From positions 155,484 to 219,483 of the forward strand of contig NZ_PGSG01000110.1 in assembly GCF_002843305.1 (NCBI RefSeq): a stretch of 64,000 nucleotides of DNA, read 5' to 3'. The stretch is from Streptomyces barkulensis (GTDB taxonomy: Bacteria > Actinomycetota > Actinomycetes > Streptomycetales > Streptomycetaceae). The position numbers and the translations under genes are program-made. The notes under the pieces were generated by a model that saw only the letters and a program-made list of their open reading frames with translations, did no database searches and was not told the DNA's origin. Shown one piece after another: positions 43,634 to 52,349 of the stretch (positions are counted from its first letter, which is position 1; each line of letters starts with the position of its first letter).

Positions 43634-44730
43634 GGACCGCCACGGGAACCGCCACGAGGAACGCCACGGGAACCGGCGCCGGAACCGGTGAGGGAACCGG
43701 CACGAGGACCCTCCGCGCCGGGCCGGCGCTCAGCCTCCGCTTCCGCCCCCGCGCCCTGGCCGCCGCCGTCGTCTGCCTGCTCGTGGCCCTGGCCGCCGGC
43801 GTCGTCACCATCGGCAGCGGCGACTACCCCATGAGCCCCGCCGAGGTGCTGACCACCCTCACCGGGGGCGGCACCCCGGCCCAGGACTTCATCGTCAACG
43901 AGCTGCGGCTGCCCCGGGTGTTCGCCGCCCTCCTCACCGGCGCCTCGCTCGGCCTGGCCGGGGCCGTCTTCCAGTCCGTGGTGCGCAATCCGCTGGGCAG
44001 CCCCGACATGCTCGGCATCACCCAGGGCGCCTCCACCGGCGCACTGCTCGTCGTCCTCGCCGGCGGCAGCAGCGCGGCCCTGGCCGGCGGCGCCATCGCC
44101 GGAGGGCTTCTGACCGGACTGCTCATCTACGCCCTCGCCTGGCGCCAGGGGCTCCACGGCTACCGGCTGGTGCTCACCGGCATCGGTGTCCTGGCGATGC
44201 TCACCGGCGTCAACGGCTACCTGCTCACCCGCGGCAAGCTGATGGAGGCCTCCCGCGCGATCCTGTGGATCACCGGCAGCCTCGACGGCCGCGGCTGGCC
44301 CGAACTCACCCCGCTGCTGATCGCCCTGGCGGTGCTGGGCCCGGTCACCGTCCTGGGCTGCGGACGGGCCCTGCGGATGACGGAGATGGGCGACGACGCG
44401 GCACACGCCCTCGGTGTGAGCGTCGAGCGCGCCCGCACCACGGCGCTGGGCTCCGCCGTCGTCCTGGTCTCCTTCGCCGCGGCCTGCGCCGGACCCGTCT
44501 CCTTCGTCGCGCTCACCGCGCCCCAGCTCGCCAAGCGCCTCACCCGCGCACCCGGCCCCAACCTGCTGCCCGCCGCCTGCATGGGCGCGGCCGTGCTGGT
44601 GGTCGCCGACTGGGTCGCCCAGAACCTCTTCACCGGACGGCAGATCCCCGTGGGCGTCGTCACCGGCCTCCTCGGCGGCTGCTACCTGGTGTGGCTGCTG
44701 GCCACCCAGCGGAAGGCGGGAAGGATATGA
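43630..44730 (+). CDS. Iron-siderophore ABC importer permease (FecCD family), second
   Basis: 366 residues. After a Thr/Gly/Ala-rich cytoplasmic tail of about 30 residues encoded by degenerate repeats, the FecCD core follows: RLPRVFAALLTGASLGLAGA, QSVVRNPLGSPDMLGITQGAS, and GPVSFVALTAPQLAKRL. Coupled to the first permease by ATGA and to the ATPase by ATGA. Confidence 0.93.
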   Translation: MRTATGTATRNATGTGAGTGEGTGTRTLRAGPALSLRFRPRALAAAVVCLLVALAAGVVTIGSGDYPMSPAEVLTTLTGGGTPAQDFIVNELRLPRVFAALLTGASLGLAGAVFQSVVRNPLGSPDMLGITQGASTGALLVVLAGGSSAALAGGAIAGGLLTGLLIYALAWRQGLHGYRLVLTGIGVLAMLTGVNGYLLTRGKLMEASRAILWITGSLDGRGWPELTPLLIALAVLGPVTVLGCGRALRMTEMGDDAAHALGVSVERARTTALGSAVVLVSFAAACAGPVSFVALTAPQLAKRLTRAPGPNLLPAACMGAAVLVVADWVAQNLFTGRQIPVGVVTGLLGGCYLVWLLATQRKAGRI

Positions 44731-45677
44731 ACATCCCCGCGGCGGTACGGGACCTCCCCGGCCCCCGGAACCTCCAGGCCCCGGTCGGACACCCTCAGGA
44801 CGGAGCAGAACGGATGACGCAGGGCAACCACCGCGACCACGGCACCCCGGAAGCCGGGGGGACGAGGCTGAGCGGCGAGGGCCTGACCCTCGCCTACGAC
44901 CGGCGGACGATAGCCGAGGACCTCACGGTCGCGATACCGGACCGCTCCTTCACCGTCGTCATCGGCCCCAACGCCTGCGGCAAGTCCACCCTGCTGCGCG
45001 CCCTGTCACGGATGCTGAAGCCGGCCGCCGGGGCGGTGCTCCTGGACGGCAGGGACATCTCCTCGACGGGCGCCAAGCAGGTCGCCCGCACTCTCGGCCT
45101 GCTGCCGCAGTCCTCCGTCGCACCCGAGGGCATCTCCGTGTCCGAACTGGTCTCCCGGGGCCGCTATCCGCACCAGAGCCTGCTGCGCCAGTGGTCGGCC
45201 GAGGACGAGCGCGTCGTCGCGGAGGCGATGTCCTCCACCGGCGTCGCCGACCTCGCCGACCGCTCGGTGGACGAACTGTCCGGCGGGCAGCGGCAGCGGG
45301 TGTGGATCGCCATGGCGCTGGCCCAGCAGACCCCCCTGCTGCTGCTGGACGAGCCGACCACCTACCTCGACCTCGCCCACCAGATCGACATCCTGGACCT
45401 GTGCGCCCGCCTCCACCAGGAGGAGGGCCGCACCCTGGTCGCCGTCCTCCACGACCTCAACCACGCCGCCCGCTACGCCACCCATCTGATCGCCATGCGC
45501 GACGGGCGGGTGGTGGCCTCCGGGCCGCCGGAGCAGATCGTGACCGCCGAACTGGTCGAGGAGGTCTTCGGCCTGCCCTGCCGGGTCATCGAGGACCCGG
45601 AGACCGGGACCCCGCTGGTGGTGCCCGCGGCGCGGCGCCGCGCCCGCAGGCCGCAGGCGGCCGGTCACCTCTCCTGA
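44727..45677 (+). CDS. Iron-siderophore ABC importer ATPase (FepC family)
   Basis: 316 residues from the ATG that overlaps the permease stop; a second in-frame ATG at 44814 with GGAG eight bases upstream gives 287 residues and is equally plausible. Walker A IGPNACGKST, signature LSGGQRQRVWIAMALAQ, Walker B LLLLDEPTTYLDLAHQ, and the H-loop AVLHDLNHAARYA. It drives import of the ferric siderophore. Confidence 0.93.
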   Translation: MNIPAAVRDLPGPRNLQAPVGHPQDGAERMTQGNHRDHGTPEAGGTRLSGEGLTLAYDRRTIAEDLTVAIPDRSFTVVIGPNACGKSTLLRALSRMLKPAAGAVLLDGRDISSTGAKQVARTLGLLPQSSVAPEGISVSELVSRGRYPHQSLLRQWSAEDERVVAEAMSSTGVADLADRSVDELSGGQRQRVWIAMALAQQTPLLLLDEPTTYLDLAHQIDILDLCARLHQEEGRTLVAVLHDLNHAARYATHLIAMRDGRVVASGPPEQIVTAELVEEVFGLPCRVIEDPETGTPLVVPAARRRARRPQAAGHLS

Positions 45678-46272
45678 TCCGTCACCTCTCCCGACCTGTC
45701 ACCTATCCCGGCCCGACTCCTCGTCCAGCTGCCCCGACACCAGGGGTGCCCCCCGGAGGCGGCCTCCCACTCGTGTTCCGGCCGGGCCAGCAGCCGTCGC
45801 AGCTCGCCGGCCGGGGCGGCCAGGCCCGCCGGGCGGTACCGGCGGCCGCCCGCAGCAGCCCGGACGCCCGCCACCCTCTTCCCGCCGGACCGCAGCGCGC
45901 GCACGGCCCAGGGCAGGACGCCGGGGCGCCACGCGCCTGCGGCGATCCGTCCGACGGAGACCTGCTGGAGGAAGTCCCGGCGGGCGTGGGGCACTTCCTC
46001 CCGGTGGGCCAGGACGGGGATCCCGTACCGCGTGCGCAGGTACTCGGCCGAGCAGATGTGGTCGCTGTGGGCGTGCGTGACCAGTACGGCCGCCACCGCG
46101 GACGGATCGGCGCCGACCGCGTGGAGCGAGGCGAGCAGCAGCTCGCGGTCTTTGGGACACCCGGTGTCCACCAGGGTCACGGGGTCGCCGTCCTGGACGA
46201 TCACCCAGTTGGTGTCGCTGCCGTGACCAGGTGGACGCCCGTCTCCACCCGGACCGTCTCCGGTGCGCGCAT
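45665..46272 (-). pseudogene. Metallo-beta-lactamase-fold hydrolase, frameshifted and truncated
   Basis: An ATG at 46272 with a good AAGGAG reads MRAPETVRVETGVHLVTA and then hits a stop. Adding one base near 46230 restores GSDTNWVIVQDGDPVTLVDTG, and the next frame continues to VLVTHAHSDHICSAEYLRTRYG, the metal-binding HxHxDH motif. After VLPWAVRALRSGG the sequence leaves the family pattern. The later GHTxGH, GDA and final metal histidine segments are missing. It runs into the end of the importer ATPase gene. Two independent lesions make a sequencing error an unlikely full explanation. Confidence 0.7.
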
Positions 46273-46368
46273 CGCTTCTCCTTCCGGCTCCCCGGCAGGG
46301 TACGGCGGAGACGGGCAGAGACGCCGGGCCGGTGACCGCGGCCAGGGAGGGGATGGCAGGATCGCAGG

Positions 46369-47076
46369 GTGCTGGAACGGATCATCGCCGCGTGTGACGG
46401 CGCCTCGAAGGGAAACCCCGGACCCGCGGCCTGGGCATGGGTCATCGCCGGAACAGACGGGGACGTGGAGCGGTGGGAGGCCGGCCCGCTGGGCCGGGCG
46501 ACCAACAACGTGGCGGAACTGACCGCGCTGGAGAGACTGCTCCAGGCCCTGGACCCGGCCGTACCGGCACAGGTGCGGATGGACTCCCAGTACGCGATGA
46601 AGGCGGTCACCACCTGGCTGCCGGGCTGGCGCCGCAAGGGCTGGAAGACCTCGGCCGGCACACCGGTGGCCAACCGGGACCTGGTGATGCGCATCGACGA
46701 ACTACTGGCCGGACGGGACGTCGAGTTCGTCCACACCCCGGCCCACCGGGCGGGCGGGGACCGGCTCAACGACGCCGCCGACCGCGCCGCGAGCCACAGC
46801 GCCCGCACCCAGCGGCCGATCGGCTCCGCGGCGGGGGACGACCTGCCGCCGCCCGAGCCCGGCACCGCCCCCGCCGGCGGGCGTTCCCGCGCGACGGGGG
46901 CGAAGCCGGCGCGGAAGGCCGGGGCACCGGGCCGCTCCTCCGGGAGGTCGCTCAAGGCCCGCTTCCCGGGCCGGTGCCGCTGCGGCCGGCCGTACGCGAA
47001 GGGCGAGACGATCGCGAAGAACCCCGACGGCTGGGGTCACCCCGCCTGCGCCGTCCCCGGAGCGGGCGGGGCGTGA
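46369..47076 (+). CDS. Ribonuclease H family protein with C-terminal Cys/His extension
   Basis: 235 residues, GTG start. The RNase H core (about 1-140) has all four acidic positions in context: ACDGASKGNPGPAAWAWV, NNVAELTALERLL, VRMDSQYAMK, and RAGGDRLNDAADRAA. It would cleave the RNA strand of RNA-DNA hybrids. After a Pro/Ala/Gly linker, the C-terminus has FPGRCRCGRPYAKGETIAKN and GHPACA, a small likely zinc-binding module. Confidence 0.85.
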   Translation: MLERIIAACDGASKGNPGPAAWAWVIAGTDGDVERWEAGPLGRATNNVAELTALERLLQALDPAVPAQVRMDSQYAMKAVTTWLPGWRRKGWKTSAGTPVANRDLVMRIDELLAGRDVEFVHTPAHRAGGDRLNDAADRAASHSARTQRPIGSAAGDDLPPPEPGTAPAGGRSRATGAKPARKAGAPGRSSGRSLKARFPGRCRCGRPYAKGETIAKNPDGWGHPACAVPGAGGA

Positions 47077-47129
47077 CACCGGTCCGCCGGATGATTCGGA
47101 CGCCGGCGGGCCTCCCGGCGCGCCCCGCC

Positions 47130-47945
47130 CTATCGGGCGGTGCCGAAGGTCTGCGTCCAGTAGTCGCCGGGCTGGGCCAGGCCGACACCGATCTCCTCGA
47201 ACGAGCAGTTGAGGATGTTGCGCTTGTGGCCGGGGCTGGACATCCAGCCGTCCATCACGCTCTCGGGGGTCCGGTAGCCGTAGGCGACGTTCTCGCCGTA
47301 GGTCCGCCACTCGTAGCCGGCCCGCTCGATCCGGTCCCCGGGGCCGGAGCCGTCGGAGCCGGTGTGGGACATGTTCCGGTGGTCGGCCATGTCCTGACTG
47401 TGGGCCCGGGCGGCCTCGGTCAGCTTCTCGTTCGCCTTCAGGGGCGCGCATCCGGCCTTGGCCCGCTCGCTGTTGACGAGTTCCACGACGCGGGCCGCGG
47501 CATCGTCGGCCGGGGCGGGTGCGGAGGGAGTGGAAGGCGTGGAGGTGCTGGGAGCGGGGGAGGAGGGAGTGGAAGGCGCGGAGGTGCTGGGAGCGGGGGA
47601 GGAGGGAGTGGAAGGCGCGGAGGAGTCGGGGGCCGGGGAGGCGCTCGGGGGAGCGGCGGGCGTGCGGGTCTTCTCCGCCTCGGGCCGCGAGGTCGACCTG
47701 GAGACGGGCGACCGGTCCTCGGAGCGCCGGCTTCGCCAGGAGCGGTCCCGGTCGCCGGAGGAACGGTCCTGCCAGGAGCGTTCACGGTCATCGTGGGAAC
47801 GGCTCTGCCACGAGTGGGAGCGGTTGTCGGCGGTCGCCGGCCGGTCCACGCACGCAAGGGCCACGGTGGGCACTCCCAGGGCGGTCACGGCGAGGGCCGC
47901 GACGGATATCTTCCGGTAGCGCCTCGTTCTGCGGTGCTTGTTCAT
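47130..47945 (-). CDS. Secreted CAP-domain (SCP/PR1-like) protein with repeat linker
   Basis: 271 residues from the ATG at 47945. A basic signal peptide (KISVAALAVTALGVPTVALA) is followed by a charged Arg/Ser/Asp-rich region. A Ser/Pro/Thr/Ala linker built of 13-residue repeats comes next, encoded by 39-bp tandem DNA repeats near 47520-47635. The CAP domain occupies about 150-271: VVELVNSERAKAGCAPLK, HSQDMADHRNMSHTG, ERAGYEWRTYGENVAYGY, MSSPGHKRNILNCSFEEIG. CAP proteins act outside the cell; bacterial functions are poorly known. Confidence 0.85.
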   Translation of the reverse strand: MNKHRRTRRYRKISVAALAVTALGVPTVALACVDRPATADNRSHSWQSRSHDDRERSWQDRSSGDRDRSWRSRRSEDRSPVSRSTSRPEAEKTRTPAAPPSASPAPDSSAPSTPSSPAPSTSAPSTPSSPAPSTSTPSTPSAPAPADDAAARVVELVNSERAKAGCAPLKANEKLTEAARAHSQDMADHRNMSHTGSDGSGPGDRIERAGYEWRTYGENVAYGYRTPESVMDGWMSSPGHKRNILNCSFEEIGVGLAQPGDYWTQTFGTAR

Positions 47946-48679
47946 GTGTGGCCCCAATCGTCGGATCGCGGATCCCCCCGGGATATGGACGACCCGCACG
48001 GAACCCACCTCTGAGCTGTGGGAACGCGGTGCGGGCCGTCATTGTCGGAAGCGTTCGGCCGACTGGGCAACGAGCGCTGGTACTACGCCGCCTCGTAGGT
48101 CTCCGCGCCCCTTGCGGTCGGCGCGGGACCGTGCCGGGGCGGGCGCCGGGGTGCGCGGTGGTGCCGTGTCGCCCCGTCAGGAGCCGTCCCGTGCCGTCGT
48201 GCACGGAGGAGTGCGCGAAGCGGGGCGGAGTCCACCGAACCGGACGCGCGGTATGACCGTTTCGGGTGGGACGGGCCTCTATGTCCGCCGGGTGTCGTCT
48301 ACTACCCGGCAGGCGTAGTACCGATATGCGCTGTGACGGATGTCACGGAACCGGTGGGCGTCCGGCGCTCCGGGTGTGTGTGGGCCGCCCTGCGGGGGAG
48401 GTTCGCCGAGGCGCTGCTCACCAACGTCCTCAACCCCAAGGAGGCGCTCCTCTTCCCCGGTGTCTCGGTGAGGGCGCCCCGAGGTGTCGTCTGGAGCACG
48501 CGGGAAGCGCGCGCCGGCGCGGATCCCGGTGTCCCGCCGACCGCCCCGCGCCCGCGCGCAACGGCATCCGGACCCGCGCCCCGATATCACCGTCGGTTTC
48601 GAGTCAGTCACTTGACCCGTATCCCGGGAGTCGATTGGCTGAGCCCGAGGGACGGCGCAGACCGACACGAGGAGGTCCG
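47946..48679. other. Gene-poor stretch between the CAP gene and the P450 gene
   Basis: About 730 bases with no convincing intact gene; open frames on both strands lack start signals and homology. It contains a short LysE-like remnant (48399-48458). TTGACC at 48612-48617 lies 17 bases before a poor -10 (TTGGCT, 48635-48640) and could serve the P450 gene. Confidence 0.6.
48399..48458 (+). pseudogene. LysE/RhtB-family exporter remnant
   Basis: The plus-strand frame reads RFAEALLTNVLNPKEALLFP, which matches the conserved first-loop segment of LysE-type amino-acid exporters (G-x-L-x-N-x-x-NPK-x-x-L-F-F). No further transmembrane segments follow in any frame, so only a fragment is left. Confidence 0.5.
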
Positions 48680-49894
48680 GTGGCACAAGGTGACGCCGAC
48701 CAGCTGCTCGACTACCCCATTCCCGCTCCGACTCCACTGGAGCCCCCGGCCGAGTGGGCCGATCTGCGGCGGGAGTGCCCGGTGGCCAGGGTGAGGCTGC
48801 CCAGCGGTGACGAGGCGTCACTGCTGACCCGTTACGAGGACGTCAGGCAGGTCCTGGCGGACCCGCGGTTCAGCCGCCACCTCAGTGCCCCCGACGCCGC
48901 CCGTGTGACGGCCGACGAGTCCGGCGGCGTGTTCAGCGGGACGCTGGCCAGGCCGATGGACGCCGCCACCCACCGGCAGTGGCGGCGCATGGTCGGCAAG
49001 TGGTTCACCGCCAGGCGGATGACCGCTCTGCGCCCGGGCATCGAGGCGATGGCCGAGCGGCTGATCGACGGGATGGTCGAGAGCGGCGCGCCCGCCGACC
49101 TGCGGGCGGAACTCGGCTTCCCGCTGCCGGTGTGGGTCATCTGCGACATGCTCGGGGTGCCGGAGCGGGACAGGGAGAAGTTCGCGTACTGGTCCGACAC
49201 ACTGCTCAGCCTGACCCGTTACACCCAGGACGAGATCGACGCGGCGCAGGCGGAGTTCCGCGTCTACATGGCCGATCACATCGCCGCGACCCGTGAGCGC
49301 CCCGGCGAGGACCTGGTCAGCGAACTGATCTCCGCCGCTGCCGACGCGGGCCACGTCATGCCCGACGACGTGCTGCTGTCGACCGCCCAGGGGCTGCTGG
49401 TCGCCGGGCACGAGACCACCTCCAACATGATCGGCAAGATGGTCGGGATGCTGCTGGCCGACCGCGGCCGCTGGGAGGAACTGCTCGCCGACCGGTCACT
49501 GGTGCGAACCGCGGTCGAGGAGGCGCTGCGGATGGACGCCAACGGAGGCTTCGGTCTGCCCCGGTACATCACCGAGGACACGTGGGTCGGGGAGACGGTG
49601 CTTGCGCGCGGTACGACCGTGGTGTGCAGCCTGTCCTCGGCCAACCGCGACGAGAACGCCTTCACCGGTGCGGAGACGATGGATCTGCGCCGCGCCCCCA
49701 ACACCCACCTGGCCTTCGGGGTCGGCGCACACTCGTGCCTGGGGCAGGCACTGGCCCGCACCGAACTGCAGGCCGTGCTCGAGGTGCTGCTGCGCAGACT
49801 CCCCGGACTGGAACTCGCCGTACCCGCAGACGAGTTGGAAGGGCTGGAGGGGCTCGTGGTGGGTGGGCTGCGCACGCTGCCGGTGCGCTGGTAG
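48680..49894 (+). CDS. Cytochrome P450
   Basis: 404 residues from the GTG at 48680 with GAGGAGG upstream. I-helix LLVAGHETTSNMIGKM with the acid-alcohol pair (E-T), K-helix EEALR, a PRYITEDTWVG segment, and the heme ligand loop FGVGAHSCLGQALAR. Class I bacterial P450 of the CYP105/107-like soluble type. It should take electrons from the small ferredoxin encoded 180 bases downstream, which in turn needs a reductase such as the ferredoxin-fused one at 52350. Substrate unknown. Confidence 0.92.
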   Translation: MAQGDADQLLDYPIPAPTPLEPPAEWADLRRECPVARVRLPSGDEASLLTRYEDVRQVLADPRFSRHLSAPDAARVTADESGGVFSGTLARPMDAATHRQWRRMVGKWFTARRMTALRPGIEAMAERLIDGMVESGAPADLRAELGFPLPVWVICDMLGVPERDREKFAYWSDTLLSLTRYTQDEIDAAQAEFRVYMADHIAATRERPGEDLVSELISAAADAGHVMPDDVLLSTAQGLLVAGHETTSNMIGKMVGMLLADRGRWEELLADRSLVRTAVEEALRMDANGGFGLPRYITEDTWVGETVLARGTTVVCSLSSANRDENAFTGAETMDLRRAPNTHLAFGVGAHSCLGQALARTELQAVLEVLLRRLPGLELAVPADELEGLEGLVVGGLRTLPVRW

Positions 49895-50072
49895 CGGTGG
49901 CGGACGCGCGGGCCGGGCAGGGCGGGCGTCCGCCGCCTCCGGCCGCCGGATCGGCGAGGCGGCCCGCCGGGGCGGCGGCCTCGCGGCCGACCACCGCTTC
50001 GGCGCCGGGACCGATCCGGTGCGCGCCGTCGTGCGCCGTCACGCCGGACCGATCGAACCGAGGAGTCGAGAC

Positions 50073-50273
50073 GTGAAGATCACCGTTGACGAGGACAAGT
50101 GCTGCGGCGCCGGCTCCTGTGTACTGGCCGCACCGGACGTGTTCGACCAGCGGGACGAGGACGGGGTGGTCGTCCTGCTGGACCCGGCGCCCGCCGGGCA
50201 TCTGCACACCGCGGTCCGCGAGGCCGCCGCCGTCTGCCCGGCCGCGGCGATCACGCTGGACGAGCAGGGCTGA
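50073..50273 (+). CDS. Small ferredoxin (3Fe-4S or 4Fe-4S), P450 partner
   Basis: 66 residues, GTG at 50073 with AGGAG eight bases upstream. Cys pattern CCGAGSCV in the N-terminal half and a distal CPAAAI, where one Cys of the usual CxxCxxC set is replaced, as in many P450-linked 3Fe-4S ferredoxins. It follows the P450 gene and precedes a strong terminator. Confidence 0.88.
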   Translation: MKITVDEDKCCGAGSCVLAAPDVFDQRDEDGVVVLLDPAPAGHLHTAVREAAAVCPAAAITLDEQG

Positions 50274-50300
50274 GAGCGCCCGCGGGCACGCTCCTGGTCG

Positions 50301-50339
50301 GGCGCCTTCGCGGCCGGGCAGAGCGGCCGCGAAGGCGCC
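50301..50339. terminator. Terminator after the ferredoxin gene
   Basis: Perfect 15-bp stem (50301-50315 with 50325-50339), nine-base loop, 28 bases past the stop codon. Confidence 0.8.
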
Positions 50340-50403
50340 GCGGCGCCTGGGTCGGGCGGCCCTGCGGCACGCCGGCGCCCGCCCGCCGTGCCGGTGGCGG
50401 TCC

Positions 50404-50703
50404 TCAGACCGCCGACCAGCCGTTGTCGACCGGGACGATCGCGCCGTTGACGTTGCTCGCCGCGTCCGAGGCGAGGAACACGATCACCGCCGCCTGCTCC
50501 TCGGCCTCGGCGATGCGGCCGACGCCGCCCATGTAGGGCATGAGGGTGGCCGGGCCGTGTCCCTCCGCGGCGCCGCCGGTGATGGAGGTCCTGGTCCCGC
50601 CGGGCGCTACGGCGTTGGTGCGGATGCCGGAGTTCCGGTACATCACGGCCAGGGACTTGGTCAGGCCCACGACACCGTGCTTGGAGGCCGTGTACGCGGC
50701 CCC
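50404..50703 (-). pseudogene. Short-chain dehydrogenase/reductase, N-terminal half missing
   Basis: The minus strand from about 50703 reads GAAYTASKHGVVGLTKSLAV, with the Y-x3-K active site, then IRTNAVAPGGTRTSI and VIVFLASDAASNVNGAIVPV, a normal SDR C-terminus ending at 50404. Everything before the active-site tyrosine, including the Rossmann glycine motif, is absent. The frame breaks exactly where a TetR-like sequence begins on the other strand. Confidence 0.7.
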
Positions 50704-51157
50704 CGCCGAGCGAGCGGCGCAAGGCCGAGACCAGGGCCGAGATCGCGCGTGCCGCCGTCCGGCTGCTCACCGAACGCGGGGTGGCGGCGACCTTCGTGGA
50801 GGACATCGCCGTCGAGGCCGGGATCTCGCTGCGCACCTTCTGGCGCTACTCCTCCGGCAAGGAGGACTGCGTCCGCCCGCTGCTCACCACGGGCACCGAC
50901 GTCGTGGCGCGCGCCCCGGGGGAGTGGCGGCCCGGCGACGACATCACCGCGCTCGTCGACGAGGCCGCGCGCCGCACCGGCCGGCCCGCCGGCGGTCTGT
51001 GGGTGGCGGTGGGGCGGCCATGGTCAACGGTGCCCTCCGCGCCGCCGTCGAGCACCACGCACTGCGCGCCGCCGAGGGGACGCGGGCCGGCGGGGAGGGT
51101 CCGGTCGAGGCGGTCCGCGAGGCCCTGCGCACCGCGGTTCGCGGTCTGCGCGTCTGA
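50704..51157 (+). pseudogene. TetR-family regulator, truncated at the start and frameshifted
   Basis: From about 50706 the plus strand reads SERRKAETRAEIARAAVRLL, then TERGVAATFVEDIAVEAGIS and LRTFWRYSSGKEDCVRPLL, a TetR HTH without its own start codon. Near 51015 the frame shifts; the neighbouring frame continues as MVNGALRAAVEHHALRAAEG to a stop at 51157, a normal TetR end. The left end abuts the truncated SDR gene, so one deletion probably removed the start of both divergent genes. Confidence 0.65.
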
Positions 51158-51374
51158 ACGGCGCCGTACACGCGCGCGGTCACTTCTCCCGGCCGGTCAT
51201 CGGAAGTGTTACCAGGGGTAGCATGCACGGCACCCCTTGATTTACATTTTGTCTAACAAGCCTGGAGGGCGCCTTCGGTGGGCCGCGGGACGCGGGAGCG
51301 GACCGGCGGCTTCACGGCCGCCTCCGGCGCGGCGGACGGACAGGGAACGTCGTACACGAGTTCGAGGAGTGCGC

Positions 51375-52331
51375 ATGGCGAGCAGCACCGGCATCGTCCG
51401 ACCGGCGGGGCGACCGACGGGACGTCAGGCGGAACGACCGGCGGAACACGACCGGCACGACGAGCAGGACGTCGCCCGCCGGTTGCTCGACTCGGCGGCG
51501 AGGCTGGCCTACGACCCGGCCGTCGAGGTGGACTGGGAGACGCCGCTGGACAAGGACTTCCACGGCGCCAGCCCCGAGTGGAGCACCCTCTACGGCACCC
51601 CGTACTGGGACGAGCTGGCCGATGAGCAGCGCAAGGAGCTGACCCGGCAGGAGGCCGCCTCGGTGGCCAGCACCGGCATCTGGTTCGAGATGATCCTCCA
51701 GCAGATGGTGCTGCGCGACATCTACTCCAAGGACCCGACCAGTGCCGAGTTCCAGTGGGCGCTGACCGAGATCGCCGAGGAGTGCCGGCACTCGATCATG
51801 TTCGCCCGGGGGGCCCGGAAGCTGGGCGCCCCGCCGTACCGCCCCCACCGGTTCGCCTTCGAACTCGGCCGGGCGTTCAAGACGCTGGCGTTCGGCGAGG
51901 CGGCGTACGCGGCGATCCTGGTCGCCGAGGAGGTCCTGGACGTCATGCAGCGCGACTGGATGCGCGACGAGCGGGTCGTGCCGTTCGTCCGCACCATCAA
52001 CAACATCCATGTCGTCGAGGAGTCCCGGCACATGAAGTTCGCCCGTGACGAGACGCGCAAGCGCCTGGCGGGCGCCGGCCGGCTGCGCCGCCGGATCCAC
52101 GCCCTGGTGATCGCGATCTCGGCCTACGTCATCGTCACCAGCATGGTGAACCGCAAGGTGTACGCCAACGCGGGGCTCGACGAGAAGCGCGCGGTCCGGG
52201 AGGCGAGGACCAACGAGCACCACAAGGCGATGATGCGCTCCAGCTGCTCGGGCCTGATGGAGTTCCTCGCCTCCACCGGCCTGCTGACGAAGCCCGCGCT
52301 GGTGTTCTACAAGCGCGCCAACCTCATCTGA
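51375..52331 (+). CDS. AurF-like diiron oxygenase
   Basis: 318 residues from the ATG at 51375 (GAGGAG upstream). A four-helix diiron fold with RQEAASVASTGIWFEM, EIAEECRHSIMFARGA and NNIHVVEESRHMKFARDE, the paired E-x2-RH ligand sets of the AurF / p-aminobenzoate N-oxygenase family. C-terminal helices include VNRKVYANAG and NEHHKAMMRSSC. Such enzymes N-oxygenate aryl amines or hydroxylate or desaturate other substrates. Just 18 bases downstream is a ferredoxin-fused reductase, so the electron supply is encoded in the same operon. Upstream is a TTGT-N3-ACAA palindrome (51249-51259). Confidence 0.82.
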   Translation: MASSTGIVRPAGRPTGRQAERPAEHDRHDEQDVARRLLDSAARLAYDPAVEVDWETPLDKDFHGASPEWSTLYGTPYWDELADEQRKELTRQEAASVASTGIWFEMILQQMVLRDIYSKDPTSAEFQWALTEIAEECRHSIMFARGARKLGAPPYRPHRFAFELGRAFKTLAFGEAAYAAILVAEEVLDVMQRDWMRDERVVPFVRTINNIHVVEESRHMKFARDETRKRLAGAGRLRRRIHALVIAISAYVIVTSMVNRKVYANAGLDEKRAVREARTNEHHKAMMRSSCSGLMEFLASTGLLTKPALVFYKRANLI

Positions 52332-52349
52332 GACCGGACGGGCCGCGAC

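Noticed and set aside
44727..44813. Treating the importer ATPase start as certain
   Set aside because: Two in-frame ATGs are both supported (stop overlap versus better-spaced ribosome binding site); the sequence alone does not decide, so the longer form is listed with a caveat.
47946..48300. Riboswitch upstream of the CAP-domain gene
   Set aside because: Some actinobacterial cell-wall genes have c-di-AMP riboswitches, but I could not identify the conserved core or pairing here.
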